A stretch of 64,000 nucleotides of DNA, from assembly GCA_047967505.1 (NCBI GenBank), contig CM106540.1; one strand, given 5' to 3'. Source of the stretch: Dipteris shenzhenensis. Taxonomy: Eukaryota; Polypodiophyta; Polypodiopsida; Gleicheniales. The notes below the pieces were generated by a model. It was not told the origin of the DNA. It saw only the letters and a list, made by a program, of their open reading frames with translations, and made no database searches. The translations under genes were made by a program, and so were the position numbers. Of this stretch, positions 55,001 through 64,000 are shown piece after piece (positions within the stretch are counted from its first letter, which is position 1; each line of letters opens with the position of its first letter).

Positions 55001-55403
55001 GATGTACTTTCAGGCTATGAGCAAACAGTATGGCATTGTCCCATCTATTGAGCACTGCACTTGCATGGTTGATCTTCTGAGCCGTGCAGGCCAACTGGAT
55101 GAGGCAGTGGTGATAGTGGAGAGGATGCCTTTCCAACCTAGTGTGTTTGTATGGTTGACTATTTTAGGCGCATGCCAAAAGTCGAAGAATGTAGAGGTTG
55201 GGAAGCATGCCTTTGAAAATGTGGTGAGATTGAATGGAAAAGTCTCTGCAGCATATGTATTGATGGCAAACATCTATGTGGATGCTCATATGTGCGATGG
55301 CTGTGATATGATTAACATAGTGAGAGAAAAGAGCTTGCATCCTGCTTTACATTCTTGCTTTGCTTCCCATTTGGTCTCCGAAGTCTGCTCCATTGCTACC
55401 TAA
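52032..55403 (+). CDS. Long PLS-type pentatricopeptide repeat protein without DYW domain (PPR 2)
   Basis: Organelle RNA-binding PLS-PPR family; expected to recognise a specific transcript, and such proteins without a deaminase may act with a partner. The intronless frame is 1123 codons. The first 80 or so residues are hydrophobic and atypical, so the true start may be one of the later Met codons. Residues about 115-1000 are PPR units grouped in super-repeats of about 117 residues, visible from the anchor VFVGNTLVDMYTKCGSLEDA near nucleotides 52700, 53049, 53404, 53738, 54086 and 54439. Each carries an extra stretch like VDEKFKTRGCLERGRAIH, except the last unit. Neighbouring units are very similar in DNA, which suggests recent tandem growth. 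E1 and part of E2 follow (to 'NIYVDAHMCDGCDM'), then the frame departs from the family at EKSLHP, and no PG box or DYW domain is seen. Confidence 0.8.
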   Translation: MISVLTVFELDALCPVVLELSIMSGCNRSYAVTHFVFMFAPLCARCFILFFLAGLSDLVLFEVAICLLMGTGLRLPFCRHTFGVRRAVHKRQLNSGLAVERLNDSPVFDTNNLMQMYVKRGSMVDAQHVFDNMPKRNVVSWNIMILGYVNQDEVVRALELYARMLKEGFLPSDRTFVGALKACGSLAAPESGKQDDGKLPKKECMDKGRAIHSEVVKSGLESDIFVANTLVDMYAKYKSLEDAQRVFDELPHRDVVSWNALILGYAHLEEGALGLDTYALMCKEGVQPDDRTFVGALKACSSLAMLEEGKRVDEKFKTRGCLERGRAIHSQLVKSAFELDVFVGNTLVDMYTKCGSLEDAHRVFARLPQRDAVSWNAMILGYAQHEEGTLGLQLYAQMHKEGVEQSGRTFVGALKACSSLAGLEGGNEVDRKFTLSGCLEKGKAIHSQVVKWGLELDVFVGTSLVDMYVKCESLEDALHIFEELPHRNIISWNAMIIGYAQQEEGARALELYVRMYQEGVQPCERTFAGVLKACSSLALLEVEEKVGGCPKKGRSIHSQVIKSGFESDVFVGTTLVDMYAKCGSLEDARSVFDGLPHRNMVSWNAMILGYAQWEEGTSALELYVQMLQEGVQACERTFVGALKACSSLAALELGKPVDGKYKETGCLGKGRVVHSQVVRSAFESNVFVANTLVDMYTKCGGLEDARHVFDKLPHHDVVSWNAMILGYAQQEQGTQALELYAQMHQDGVQLCELTFVGALKACSSLAVLEDGKQGDGTIEKTGCQEKGRAIHSNVVNNGVESGVFVGNTLVDMYTKCGSLEDARSVFDRLPHRDVVSWNAMIQGYAKHKKNEEAFRLYVQMQEQGLSPNCYTFVAILKACGNTAALETAKELHSHITRAGFANTAIVANSLIDIYAKCGSMVYAQQVFDALPTRGMVPWNALLAGYARQGESKHVFQLFETMRKEGVQPDEFTFLSVLSVCSHVGLVDKGQMYFQAMSKQYGIVPSIEHCTCMVDLLSRAGQLDEAVVIVERMPFQPSVFVWLTILGACQKSKNVEVGKHAFENVVRLNGKVSAAYVLMANIYVDAHMCDGCDMINIVREKSLHPALHSCFASHLVSEVCSIAT

Positions 55404-56551
55404 CGCCTCAGCCTGTGTCCCTCAAGCATGACTCTGAAGAAAAAGGAAAGACAAACCGGCAGCCCAGGAGGGAGCCAGCAAAGGGACGTTAGACGAAGAA
55501 GTGTGCTTGATGACATCAAGAAGGAAAGAAGGAAGGATTGCCTAGCATCAGGGCCAAGTGTGATGCGGAGGGGCTTTATGTGGTTGGGTGAACCAGAGAA
55601 GAGGTATGTGCTCTAGCTTCTTTTTGTTGTCGCTTCAAGATTGAATTTGTGTATGGGCATACTCTGAGCAGAAGAGCTCGTGAGAGCACGTGGCTTGTCT
55701 TCATCTCCAGTGAGTGTAGCCACGTCTGTGTTGTTTGCTGCACTTTGGCCTATATCTTTCTCAATTCTGTGTTACATCACCCAAGCTGTGACCCACTCTC
55801 ATCTGAAAAGCTAATGCAAAACGTTTCAATGCTAGAGGTGGCTTTTCTGTTGAATGTAACTAACAGCATGCTATATGGGATTTTAAATGCCTAGTACAGT
55901 TTGTGTGTATTGGAATTCCCCTTAAGATTCACAATATGCTGTACCTTTGTTTGGCCATATGCAGGGTATCCCAAACGACTTGTCTAATGGAATTCGTCAC
56001 AAGGTACCTTAATGTGATCATTCGTTTGAAGAACCATGGAAAAATACAGGGCTGTACTGTTGAGATTTTTGTTTGCAGGCTTCTCAAGCTCCAGAAGATG
56101 GCAGAGGAAACACCATTATGAGCAAGCAGGGGCTGAATAAGTGTGGGTGCGAGTTCCATGAAATGGAGCTGGTCCCACCCTTGTTTCGTCCACACACACA
56201 GAGCAGAGACAAGAATGAAAATTCATCCCTCCTTGTTTCGAATGCCTGGTGTCCAAAGGTTAAGGGATCAAGGTTGCTGATTGTAAGTAGGCAAGAGAGG
56301 GTATGGAAGATGCAAAAGCTTAGCCCTCAAAATTGAGAAGAAATCAAGAGGCAAAATGATGTTAGATTGAAGGCCTCGTTGCCAGTGGTATGACTGAGTA
56401 CAAATGAGTGTACGAGCTGAGTAAGTGATGAACTCTGGAACCCCACAAGCACAAAATTCCTCCATTATGAAGTTCATTTCACAGTCTGCTTGTAACAAGA
56501 TACCAGCTTCAAAGTCTGTTTTGTCATCAAGCAAAGGTCTATTGAATCCAT
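55404..56551. other. Downstream region of PPR gene 2
   Basis: Small open frames without recognised similarity. No DYW remnant was found in any frame I read. Confidence 0.35.
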
Positions 56552-56637
56552 GTCTCTACATGTTTTTTGTTGCAAGAATAGTCTCTACCTGTCTTTTGTT
56601 GCAAGAATAGTCTCTACCTGTCTTTTGTTGCAAGAAA
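56552..56637. repeat. 29-bp tandem repeat, three copies
   Basis: The unit gtctctacctgtcttttgt plus tgcaagaata repeats at 56552, 56581 and 56610, with the first copy slightly diverged. Confidence 0.9.
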
Positions 56638-56735
56638 GTCTTAATTCAAATCGATGGTGAACTTGGTTGTAGGTACTCCCTTGGTTGACCTGCCCACACC
56701 GTCTTCCACCCCTATTTGCCAAGGTCCAGCTGTTC

Positions 56736-57435
56736 TGTTAGAGAATAGGAGGGAATGAATCATTCAAACCTCCACCCAAGATCTCTCCAACTCTTACACA
56801 CACTCAACTCAGATAGATGATCACAGATGCAATAAACACTCACTCAGAAATAAACGGAGAGAGAGAGAGTATATTCATCCACCGGATGGTGGGCAGAAAA
56901 AACAGCTCACACGGAGCAATACAAAATACAGCAAAGTGCTGGAGAATACTGAAGGACTCTCTCTCACACAAACTGCTCTAGAACTGAGTGCACAGCACAG
57001 CCTTGGAAGGAGGCTTTTCAGTCTGGCACTGGATGCTGGAAACAATGAAGGAGTGGGCCTTTTATAGGCACTGCCCAGGCCCCTTGTTGACTGACCAGCA
57101 GGGTCGGTACCTTGTCTGGTGGCCGACCAGGTAGGTCCTAGAAAACCGACCAGGGTTGGCCCTGGTCGGTGGCCCTGTTTGGGCCGACTTGGCCTGCCAC
57201 AGGCCCCTATTTAAGGGTGCCCTGTGCAGCCAGTCTGCGCAGCTGTAGGCGCCTCCAAGTGAGGCCTAAGGCCCCTGTTTTCCTGCTGTTGCAGGCAGTG
57301 ACCAGGCCGTGTGCTGGTCGCCTCTTTCTGCCTCTGTTTCTGGCCTGAGTCACTCTCTCCCAGCCCCCCTACCTCCCACTGCCCCTTGTCCCCTCAAATC
57401 GGGGGCTCATAGGTGGGCACAATGAGTTTCTAACA
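56736..57435 (-). repeat. 3' LTR of the Copia element
   Basis: 700 bp. The pol frame runs into it, and its TAG (within TGTTAG) supplies the stop codon. Confidence 0.95.
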
Positions 57436-60400
57436 CCCCCCCTCAATGTCACAACTGTGGGCCAATCCCTCCATCTGTTCTCGAGGGAGTGCCTTCGTGA
57501 AGAGGTCGGACAAGTTATCGGCAGTTGGGCAGTACATGAGCTCGATCACGTCGTCGATGATGAGCTCTCGGACAAAATGGTTATGAACTTCGATGTGCTT
57601 GGTCTGCGCATGGTACACTGGATTCTTGGCAATGGCTATGCAACTCTGATTGTCACACATCAGCACTGTTGCGTCCTCCTGACATACGTCCATGTCCTCC
57701 AGAATCCACCTCAACGACAATGTCTCACAAGCTGCTGTACACGCGGCTCCGTACTCTGCCTCTGTAGATGAAAGGGTCACTGTGGGTTGTTTCTTACTTA
57801 GCCAAGAGATGGCACCAAATGCAAGTAAAAAACAATACCTTCTTGTTGATCTTCTGGTGTTAGCATCACCTGCCCAATCACTGTTACAAAACCCGCCTAG
57901 TTTGATGCCTTTGGTGTAGGTGATCCCATAGGTGCAAGTACCCTTTAGATACCTCAGCACCCGTAAACTTGCATCCCAATGACTCTTCCTTGGAGAAGCA
58001 GAGAACTGGCATAATAGCCCAGGTCGAGTATTGGTAAGGTAAAGCAAGCTTCCTACCAATCGTCGGTACAAAGGAGTATCGATCGGCTGAGATGTGTCGT
58101 GAACACTTAGCCTGAGCCCGACCTCCATGGGAGTTACTGCTGTCCTGCAATCCTCCATTTGAAATCTCTTCAGAAGCTCTCTGCAATATTTCTCTTGTGA
58201 AATGAAGATCCTGTCTTTGGCCTGCTTTACTTCTATCCCAAGGAAGTAGTGTAATAACCCAAGGTCAGTCATCTCAAACTCAGACATGAGTAGCTCCTTG
58301 ACCTGTGAAATCTTCTTGACATGGTCACCTGTCAAGATAAGATCATGAACATAGAGGATGAGTACCAGTCGCAATCCCTTCTCAATGAACAAGTAAAGGT
58401 TTGCCTCAGAAGGACTCTGACGTAGCCCTATCTTTTGAAAGAATACATCAATCCTTTGGTACCAAGCTCTGGGGGCCTGTTTCAGCCCGTATAACGCCTT
58501 CTTCAACCTGTAGACCTTTAATGGGGACCCTGGATCTTGAAAGCCTGGTGGCTGCTCCACGTATACCTCCTCCAGGGTTCCATTAAGGAATGCGGACTTC
58601 ACGTCCATTTGAAAAATAGGCCACTGGAATTGGGCAGCAAGGGCAATCACTGTTCGGATAGTAACCATGCGGGCTGTGGGAGCAAAAGTTTCATCAAAAT
58701 CCATGCCTTCGGTTTGAGCAAAACCTTTGACCACTAACCTTGCTTTATACTTATTCAAGCTGCCGTCTGATTTGTATTTAAGTTTGTATACCCACTTAGT
58801 GCTGATGACTTTCCATCGCGGGGGCCTGGCCACTAAGTCCCAGGTATTGTCCTTCAGGACTTGCATGGCAGCTTGCCGTTCTGGATTGTCCTTCGCCTCC
58901 TCGAAGGTCCTTGGCTCGTCAAGCTGAGCCACCAACGCAAAATTCACAGATGGGGTCTTTTGAAGACGTTGGGAGCGAGGCAATCCGGAACTGCTACTCT
59001 CAGGTAATTCGGTGACCCGAGACTCTTCCAATGTCCTTAGGTACCATTGGGGCAACCTCTTCTACTTCTCAGTGGGAGGAGGAACTGGAACTGCTTCTGG
59101 AACATCCTGCTCTTCCTCAGTATCTTGTGGTACATCAGCTTCCGATTTTGCCACCTCTTGGATGGTCAACCTGGGGCGGGGTGGGTTTGGGGGTTGAATA
59201 ATCTCCTCCTCCTCAATCTGAGGCTCCTCCTGGGGTTCAGGTTCCTTTTCCTCGAAGACAACATCCCAATTGATAAGGATTTGCTTCTTTATTGGGTCGA
59301 AGAGTCGATAGGCCTTGGATTCTTCGTTATATCCAACAAAGATACATTTTCTGCTCCGGGAATCAAGCTTGCTGTCTTCCTTGTGCACATGCACCCATGC
59401 GTTAGAACCAAAAATGCGAAGATGAGTGAGAGGGTCTTCGTCTTAGTCCTATTGAGAATGTGTACGGCTGTATTGATAGCTTCACTCCAATAGGCTTTAG
59501 AAAGGTTCCTCCCTCGGAGCATAGCAAGCCCTGTCTCTGTGGTGGTTCTATGCTTCCTCTCGGCTATCCCATTTTGCTGAGAAGTATGTGCTGTGGTTAG
59601 TTGTCGCTTGATCCCATGCTTGTGACAAAATGTGTTGAACTCATTTGAGGTGAATTCTCCCCCTTGTCTGTGCGGAACATCTTGACATCCTCCCCTGTCT
59701 CCTTTTCAACTCTGGCCTTCCAGTCCTTGAACTTCTCGAAAGCCTATGACTTTTTAGCCAAACAATAAACCCAGGTCATTCTACTGAAATCATCCACAAA
59801 GAGAAGTGAGTACCTGGATCCTGCCCACGATGCTGTAGACACTGGGCCACAAATGTCGGCATGAACCAACTCAAGTGGTTTGCTGGCCCGAAACAAGGCC
59901 TCTTGTGGGAACTTATCCTTGTGCTGCTTGCCTTCTAGACAGGCCCTACAGACATCATCCTTGCCTGTAATTGGTGGAACTCCATCCACCATCTTCAACT
60001 TTGACATTTCAGCCAAGATTCCATAGCTGACATGACCGAAGCGCTCATGCCAAAGTTTGGACTTTCCGTTGCTAAAATTATCCACAAAGAGAACTGAGTA
60101 CTTGGATCCTGCCCACGATGTTGTAGACATTGGGCCACAAATGTCGGCATGAACCAACTCAAGTGGTTTGCTGGCCCGAAACGAGGCCTCTTGTGGGAAC
60201 TTATCCTTGTGCTGCTTGCCTTCTAGACAGGCCCTACAGACATCATCCTTGCCTGTAATTGGTGGAAGTCCATCCACCATTTTTGACTTTGACATTTCAG
60301 CCAAGATTCCATAGTTGACATGACCGAAGTGCTCATGCCAAAGTTTGGACTTTCCGTTGTCTTCATGAACCAACATTGCATTGAGGCGGTACAGTCCGTT

Positions 60401-61702
60401 CTCTTCAACTCCTTGAGCCACCATCTGTCTATTTGTTTTGGATGTCACGGTGACCTTGCCATCTTGAAAGAGAACTGCCATGTTGTTTTTGTCCATTTAA
60501 CTTACAGACAGTAAGTTCTTGCAAGGGTTGGGTACATAAAGTACTCTAGAGATATCCTTCTCCTCACCTGCGGTCGTAATGAAAGGAATGCTACCAATGC
60601 CCTTCACAGGACATGTCCGGCTATGCCCGACAGAAACTTTGGAATCCGGGTGTGTACTTTCCATGGTTTTGAACCAAGTCCTTCTGTTGGACATGTGCTT
60701 GGAAGCACCGCCGTCAACATACCAACCCTCTTTACCTTCATTGACTGCATATGCTGAACAATGTTCACTGGTTAAAAACAACTGTCCAGTCGTCACATTG
60801 GCAGAATCATTCATAGGCTCTTCTTTGTTCTTGGCTTCTCTCTTCCGCTTCTGATCTGCCTTCTTCTTTCGGCATTCTTTGGCGGAGTGGCCAAGCTTTT
60901 CACAGTAATAGCACTTCATTTTCTTCTTGCTGTCAGCGTCCTCTGACTTCTTGAACTCCTTTGGCTTGCCTTTTCCAGGCTTGTCTTTGGCCACTAATGC
61001 CTTCTCGTCGGTTTGCGTAAAGAGTTTCTCTCGAGCCTCCTCCTGAAGCAGGAGTGGGTCAAGCTCCTCAAAGGTGATTGGCTTAGTCCGTTGACCCGCA
61101 GTGACCGTAGTCACAAAACTTTTGAAACTCCGTGGCAACTTGTGGAGTGTGAGCAACGCCAATTGACTCGAGTCCATCTTCTGACCAACCGTTGCGAGCT
61201 GGTCCCGCACGACTTTCACCTTTGTCAGATGGTCATGCACACTATCACCCTCATTCATATCAAGATTATAAAGCTGATGCTGAAGAGTAATGATACGGGC
61301 TGCATTATTGGTTTCATACAGCTCCTTCAGTATGGCCCACGCCTTTGAAGACATCTCTGCCAACTGGATATGAGGAATCACAGCATCTGCTGTCGTGCCA
61401 ATTAGCATTGCTAAGGCTTGAGCATCCCTCTCCTCCCATGCACTGAGATCATCCGCATCTGCTTCAACTAAAACTTCACCTCTTTTGTCCACAATGTCCT
61501 CCGGCTTCTCCTCGGTCCCAATCACTATCTTCCACAGCTTCTGTGCCAACAGATGGCTTCGGATCTTGACTTTCTAGATTGGATAGTTCGTCCCATCGAG
61601 CTTTCCAGCTTCACCAAAATTGGGAATAAATGAAGAAGGAAGATGACTGGAGAAGGAGGAAGGACGAGGAGTGGGTGTAGAGGCTTCTAAACGCTGATCC
61701 AT
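57430..61702 (-). pseudogene. Copia Gag-Pol polyprotein, interrupted
   Basis: Encodes capsid, protease, integrase, reverse transcriptase and RNase H for element replication. Gag has a UBN2-like region ('LYNLDMNEGDSVHDHL') and a knuckle CYYCEKLGHSAKEC. The protease site reads DGGAS instead of DSGAS. The integrase has LWHE/HFGH and CRAC zinc residues and HADICGP. RT begins 'WDLVARPP' and 'KWVYKLKYKSDG', with active site YVHD in place of YVDD, and RNase H has DWAGD, STEAEY and DNQS. In-frame stops lie at 61574-61576, 60497-60499, 59744-59746 and 59062-59064, each one transition from Trp or Gln. Two frameshifts lie in the integrase core, near 59665 (a G lost from a G run) and near 59430. A 288-bp in-frame duplication affects the integrase zinc region. 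Not functional. Confidence 0.9.
59783..60358 (-). repeat. In-frame 288-bp tandem duplication in the Copia integrase N-terminus
   Basis: Anchors actttccgttg (60061 and 60349) and cctgcccacga (59820 and 60108) are both exactly 288 bp apart. The duplicated 96 codons cover the GAG-pre-integrase zinc region through HADICGP and the first integrase residues. The two copies differ at a handful of positions. Confidence 0.9.
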
Positions 61703-61847
61703 CTCGGTGAATAGCAAACTGAAAAACTGAAGCAAAAAAGATGTACTGACCTCCCGTGCTAGCCTGAGCTGAAAACAGAATCGCCTTTTTGCCAAGGGAC
61801 TCCTTCCTTCAGAGAGTGCTTTGATGAAGAAGAGTTGAGAGCCTATG

Positions 61848-61859
61848 GCTCTGATACCA
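61848..61859 (-). other. Primer binding site of the Copia element
   Basis: The complement reads TGGTATCAGAGC, the standard initiator Met tRNA site, directly next to the 5' LTR. Confidence 0.9.
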
Positions 61860-62564
61860 TGTTAGAGAATAGGAGGGAATGAATCATTTAAATCTCCACC
61901 CAAGATCTCTCCAACTCTTACACACACTCAACTCAAATAGCTGATCACAGATGCAATAAACACTCACTCAGAAATAACTTGGACGGAGAGAGAGAGAGTA
62001 TATTCATCCACCGGATGGTGGGCAGAAAAAACAGCTCACAGGGAGCAATACAAAATACAGCAAAGTGCTGGAGAATACTGAAGGACTCTCTCTCTCACAA
62101 ACTGCTCCAGAACTGAGTGCACAGCACAGCCTTGGAAGGAGGCTTTCAGTCTTGCACTGGATGCTGGAAACAATGAAGGAGTGGCCTTTTATAGGCACTG
62201 CCCAGGCCCCTTGAGTTGACCGACCAGCAGGGTCGGTACCCTGTCTGGTGGCCGACCAGGTAGGTCCTAGAAAACCGACCAGGGTTGGCCCTGGTTGGTG
62301 GCCCTGGTTGGGCCGACTTGGCCTGCCACAGGCCCCTAATTAAGGGTGCCCTGTGCAGCCAGTCTGCGCAGCTGCAGGCGCCTCCAAGTGAGGCCTAAGG
62401 CCCCTGTTTTCCTGCTGTTGCAGGCAGCGACCAGGCCGTGTGCTGGTCGCCTGTTTCTGCCTCTGTTTCTGGCCTGAGTCACCCTCTCCCAGCCCCCCTA
62501 CCTCTCACTGCCCCTTGTCCCCTCAAATCGGGGGCTCACAGGTGGGCACAGTGAGTTTCTAACA
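61860..62564 (-). repeat. 5' LTR of the Copia element
   Basis: 705 bp, matching 56736-57435 except for small indels (for example near 61979 and 62213) and scattered substitutions. Confidence 0.95.
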
Positions 62565-63783
62565 TGTTCTTTGTGGATTTGACCTCTCCACAGAACAGTC
62601 CTCCACATGCTGCAGCTGATTCAGAACACACTTTCATGAACAGGGTAATGTTGAGCACATCATAGTGGATGATGGGTCGCTACTGCATCCACTAGTACAT
62701 GGATGCTTGCATCGTCTCCACATTCGTGCCTGCAACCTTCTGTTCAAATTTCCTTGCGTTTGCATATTCATAGTGAGTTCACTCAATGTAGATACTCTCA
62801 ATTGTTTTGACTGATGCCTCTCAAGGATGTTGAAGTGAGAAGTTCCATGGATTCAGGCCCGGTTGGTGATTGCTTGAAGTCGCTGTCAAAAGAGAGAGGG
62901 CATTCTAAATGGAGTTCTTACAGGAGTCTTTTTTTCAAGTCAATCAAGGTGAGGGTGCTCGTTTGCATACCCAACAAGTTGTCACCTTAAGGTGGTCCCA
63001 CTCGATGCCGCACTAAGCTCACACCAATTGCAACACTACAAGAATCCTCTTGGATTTGGAAATGAGTAGCTGTGGCAACTAACAGATCACCTAAGATAGC
63101 TGCATGCATGGTTAGGGGTAAGTATTTTATATCAACTGAAGGATTTATTACTTTGGGAGGATTCACAAGTGTCCACACATCCTCTGGATGGTGTAGCCTT
63201 TGGGAACTATTTGCTTCACAAAGTGTGGAGTTTGTTTGATGTGCTATGGACATTGTTTGTTGAGCTAGTAAGGATTCTTGGTTCAATGGCCTACTTTTTC
63301 AGATGTCTGCACCTTGGATGGCCTGGGGAGGCCACTCATCAAATTCTGTAGTGAACAACAAAAAGTTTTTGAATAGCCTATCTAAGACTACCATGTGGAA
63401 GTACGCCCCTGTTCTAGAGCCATGGGCGGATGTTTGTGAATCCTAACTGTGCCTACAGTGTGTGAATGTCTAGGTGGATTTTATTTCCTAGCTGCTTTCA
63501 TCTCCATCGACATGTTGGCCTTCCTTTTTTTTACCAACTTTGTAAAAGTGGATGCACTGTATATGACTTCGGTAGCTTGCTGTGGTTGGAATGAGCTTGC
63601 ATAAAATGTGATTCACATTCTTCATATAATAATTAAGAACAGAAGGTGCTAAGTTCCGAATGGTATTACATGCTTTGTCAGCTTTGTATAGCTCTTACGT
63701 TCAAGTGTCATGAGTTGCATTTACTCTTACTCTTAAAGGGAAACTAAAGTTCCTTCTATTTTCTTTCTCTGTCGCCATGGTTT
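62565..63783. other. No recognisable feature
   Basis: Sequence that adjoined 56735 before the Copia insertion. Open frames up to 99 codons without recognised similarity. Confidence 0.35.
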
Positions 63784-64000
63784 TGTTAGAAATCACCAAC
63801 AGAGGGTATGCACAGCGGAAGACTGATAGAATAGCCCAGGAGCTCACACAGTGTGTGTGGGGAGTGGAAACACAAACTTCTTAACTTAATGTGCTTAAAA
63901 TAGGCGTGCAGACACACCAATAGACAATGATCCAGCCAGATATAGAAGCTACGAAAAGAATATATATTTCTGTCCAAAACTATGGACACAATACAAAGAG
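63784..64000. other. Possible start of another LTR, cut by the window end
   Basis: Begins TGTTAGAAATCACC, the TGTTA start typical of Copia LTRs, followed by non-coding sequence to the window edge. It cannot be confirmed without the other LTR. Confidence 0.25.

Larger units (their letters stand above)
56736..62564 (-). mobile_element. Copia (Ty1-type) LTR retrotransposon, full length, inactive
   Basis: LTRs 56736-57435 and 61860-62564 start TGTTAGAGAATAGG and end TTTCTAACA. Target-site duplication TGTTC lies at 56731-56735 and 62565-62569. On the minus strand the primer binding site is the complement of 61848-61859 (TGGTATCAGAGC), touching the LTR. A purine tract (ttgagggggg) precedes the 3' LTR. 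Pol order Gag, protease, integrase, RT, RNase H defines Copia. The LTRs show several small indels and scattered changes, so the insertion is older than the nested element at 37.3 kb. Confidence 0.95.

Overview
The window looks like plant nuclear DNA, most likely from a fern or a similar seed-free vascular plant. The evidence is the intron layout of a plant-type alcohol dehydrogenase, two long nearly intronless PLS-type pentatricopeptide repeat (PPR) genes of a kind abundant in fern genomes, and a PPR C-terminal region with a PG box reading PGQSWW. No tRNA, rRNA, CRISPR array, operon or bacterial signal was seen. Most of the window is decayed transposable elements, long microsatellites and low-complexity tracts; only a few loci look like real host genes.

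Layout. 1-5 kb: a decayed gag-like relic, a minisatellite and a microsatellite, then a decayed gene of an unrecognised family that ends in an acidic tail, followed by a CACTA-type transposon terminus at 5024. 5.1-6.3 kb: a broken protein kinase-like gene (minus). 6.7-8.3 kb: tandem duplications without genes. 8.3-14.8 kb: an apparently intact ten-exon alcohol dehydrogenase on the minus strand. Its exons join into 1203 nt (400 codons), and its last intron is 4.06 kb and carries a terminal-inverted-repeat element and an LTR-like segment. 18-23 kb: a second CACTA-like region with another copy of the unrecognised acidic-tail gene (minus), a divergently oriented DUF4216-like relic (plus) and clusters of a short palindromic motif. 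24-28.5 kb: minisatellites, a foldback and pyrimidine-rich repeats. 29.2-31.7 kb: PPR gene 1, whose DYW deaminase domain is frameshifted. 32.5-33.8 kb: a decayed zinc-knuckle gag relic.

34.9-41.0 kb: a structurally complete gag-only LTR retrotransposon (minus, target-site duplication TGGTT) with a second, 2.2-kb LTR element nested inside it (plus, target-site duplication TATTA). 41-49.3 kb: fragments of a Copia RNase H, a DUF4283/zinc-knuckle gene, a possible solo LTR, dense CT microsatellites and a MULE-like transposase relic with a SWIM finger. 52.0-55.4 kb: PPR gene 2, built from about six tandem super-repeats and lacking a DYW domain. 56.7-62.6 kb: a full-length Copia element (minus, target-site duplication TGTTC) with several nonsense codons and an in-frame 288-bp duplication. 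The window ends in what may be the start of another LTR.

The loci do not form a pathway. The ADH would act in cytosolic alcohol/aldehyde metabolism. The PPR genes belong to the organelle RNA-editing factor family, although neither keeps an intact DYW domain. The rest records repeated insertion and decay, with nonsense codons mostly explainable by C-to-T or G-to-A changes, as expected for methylated, silenced elements.
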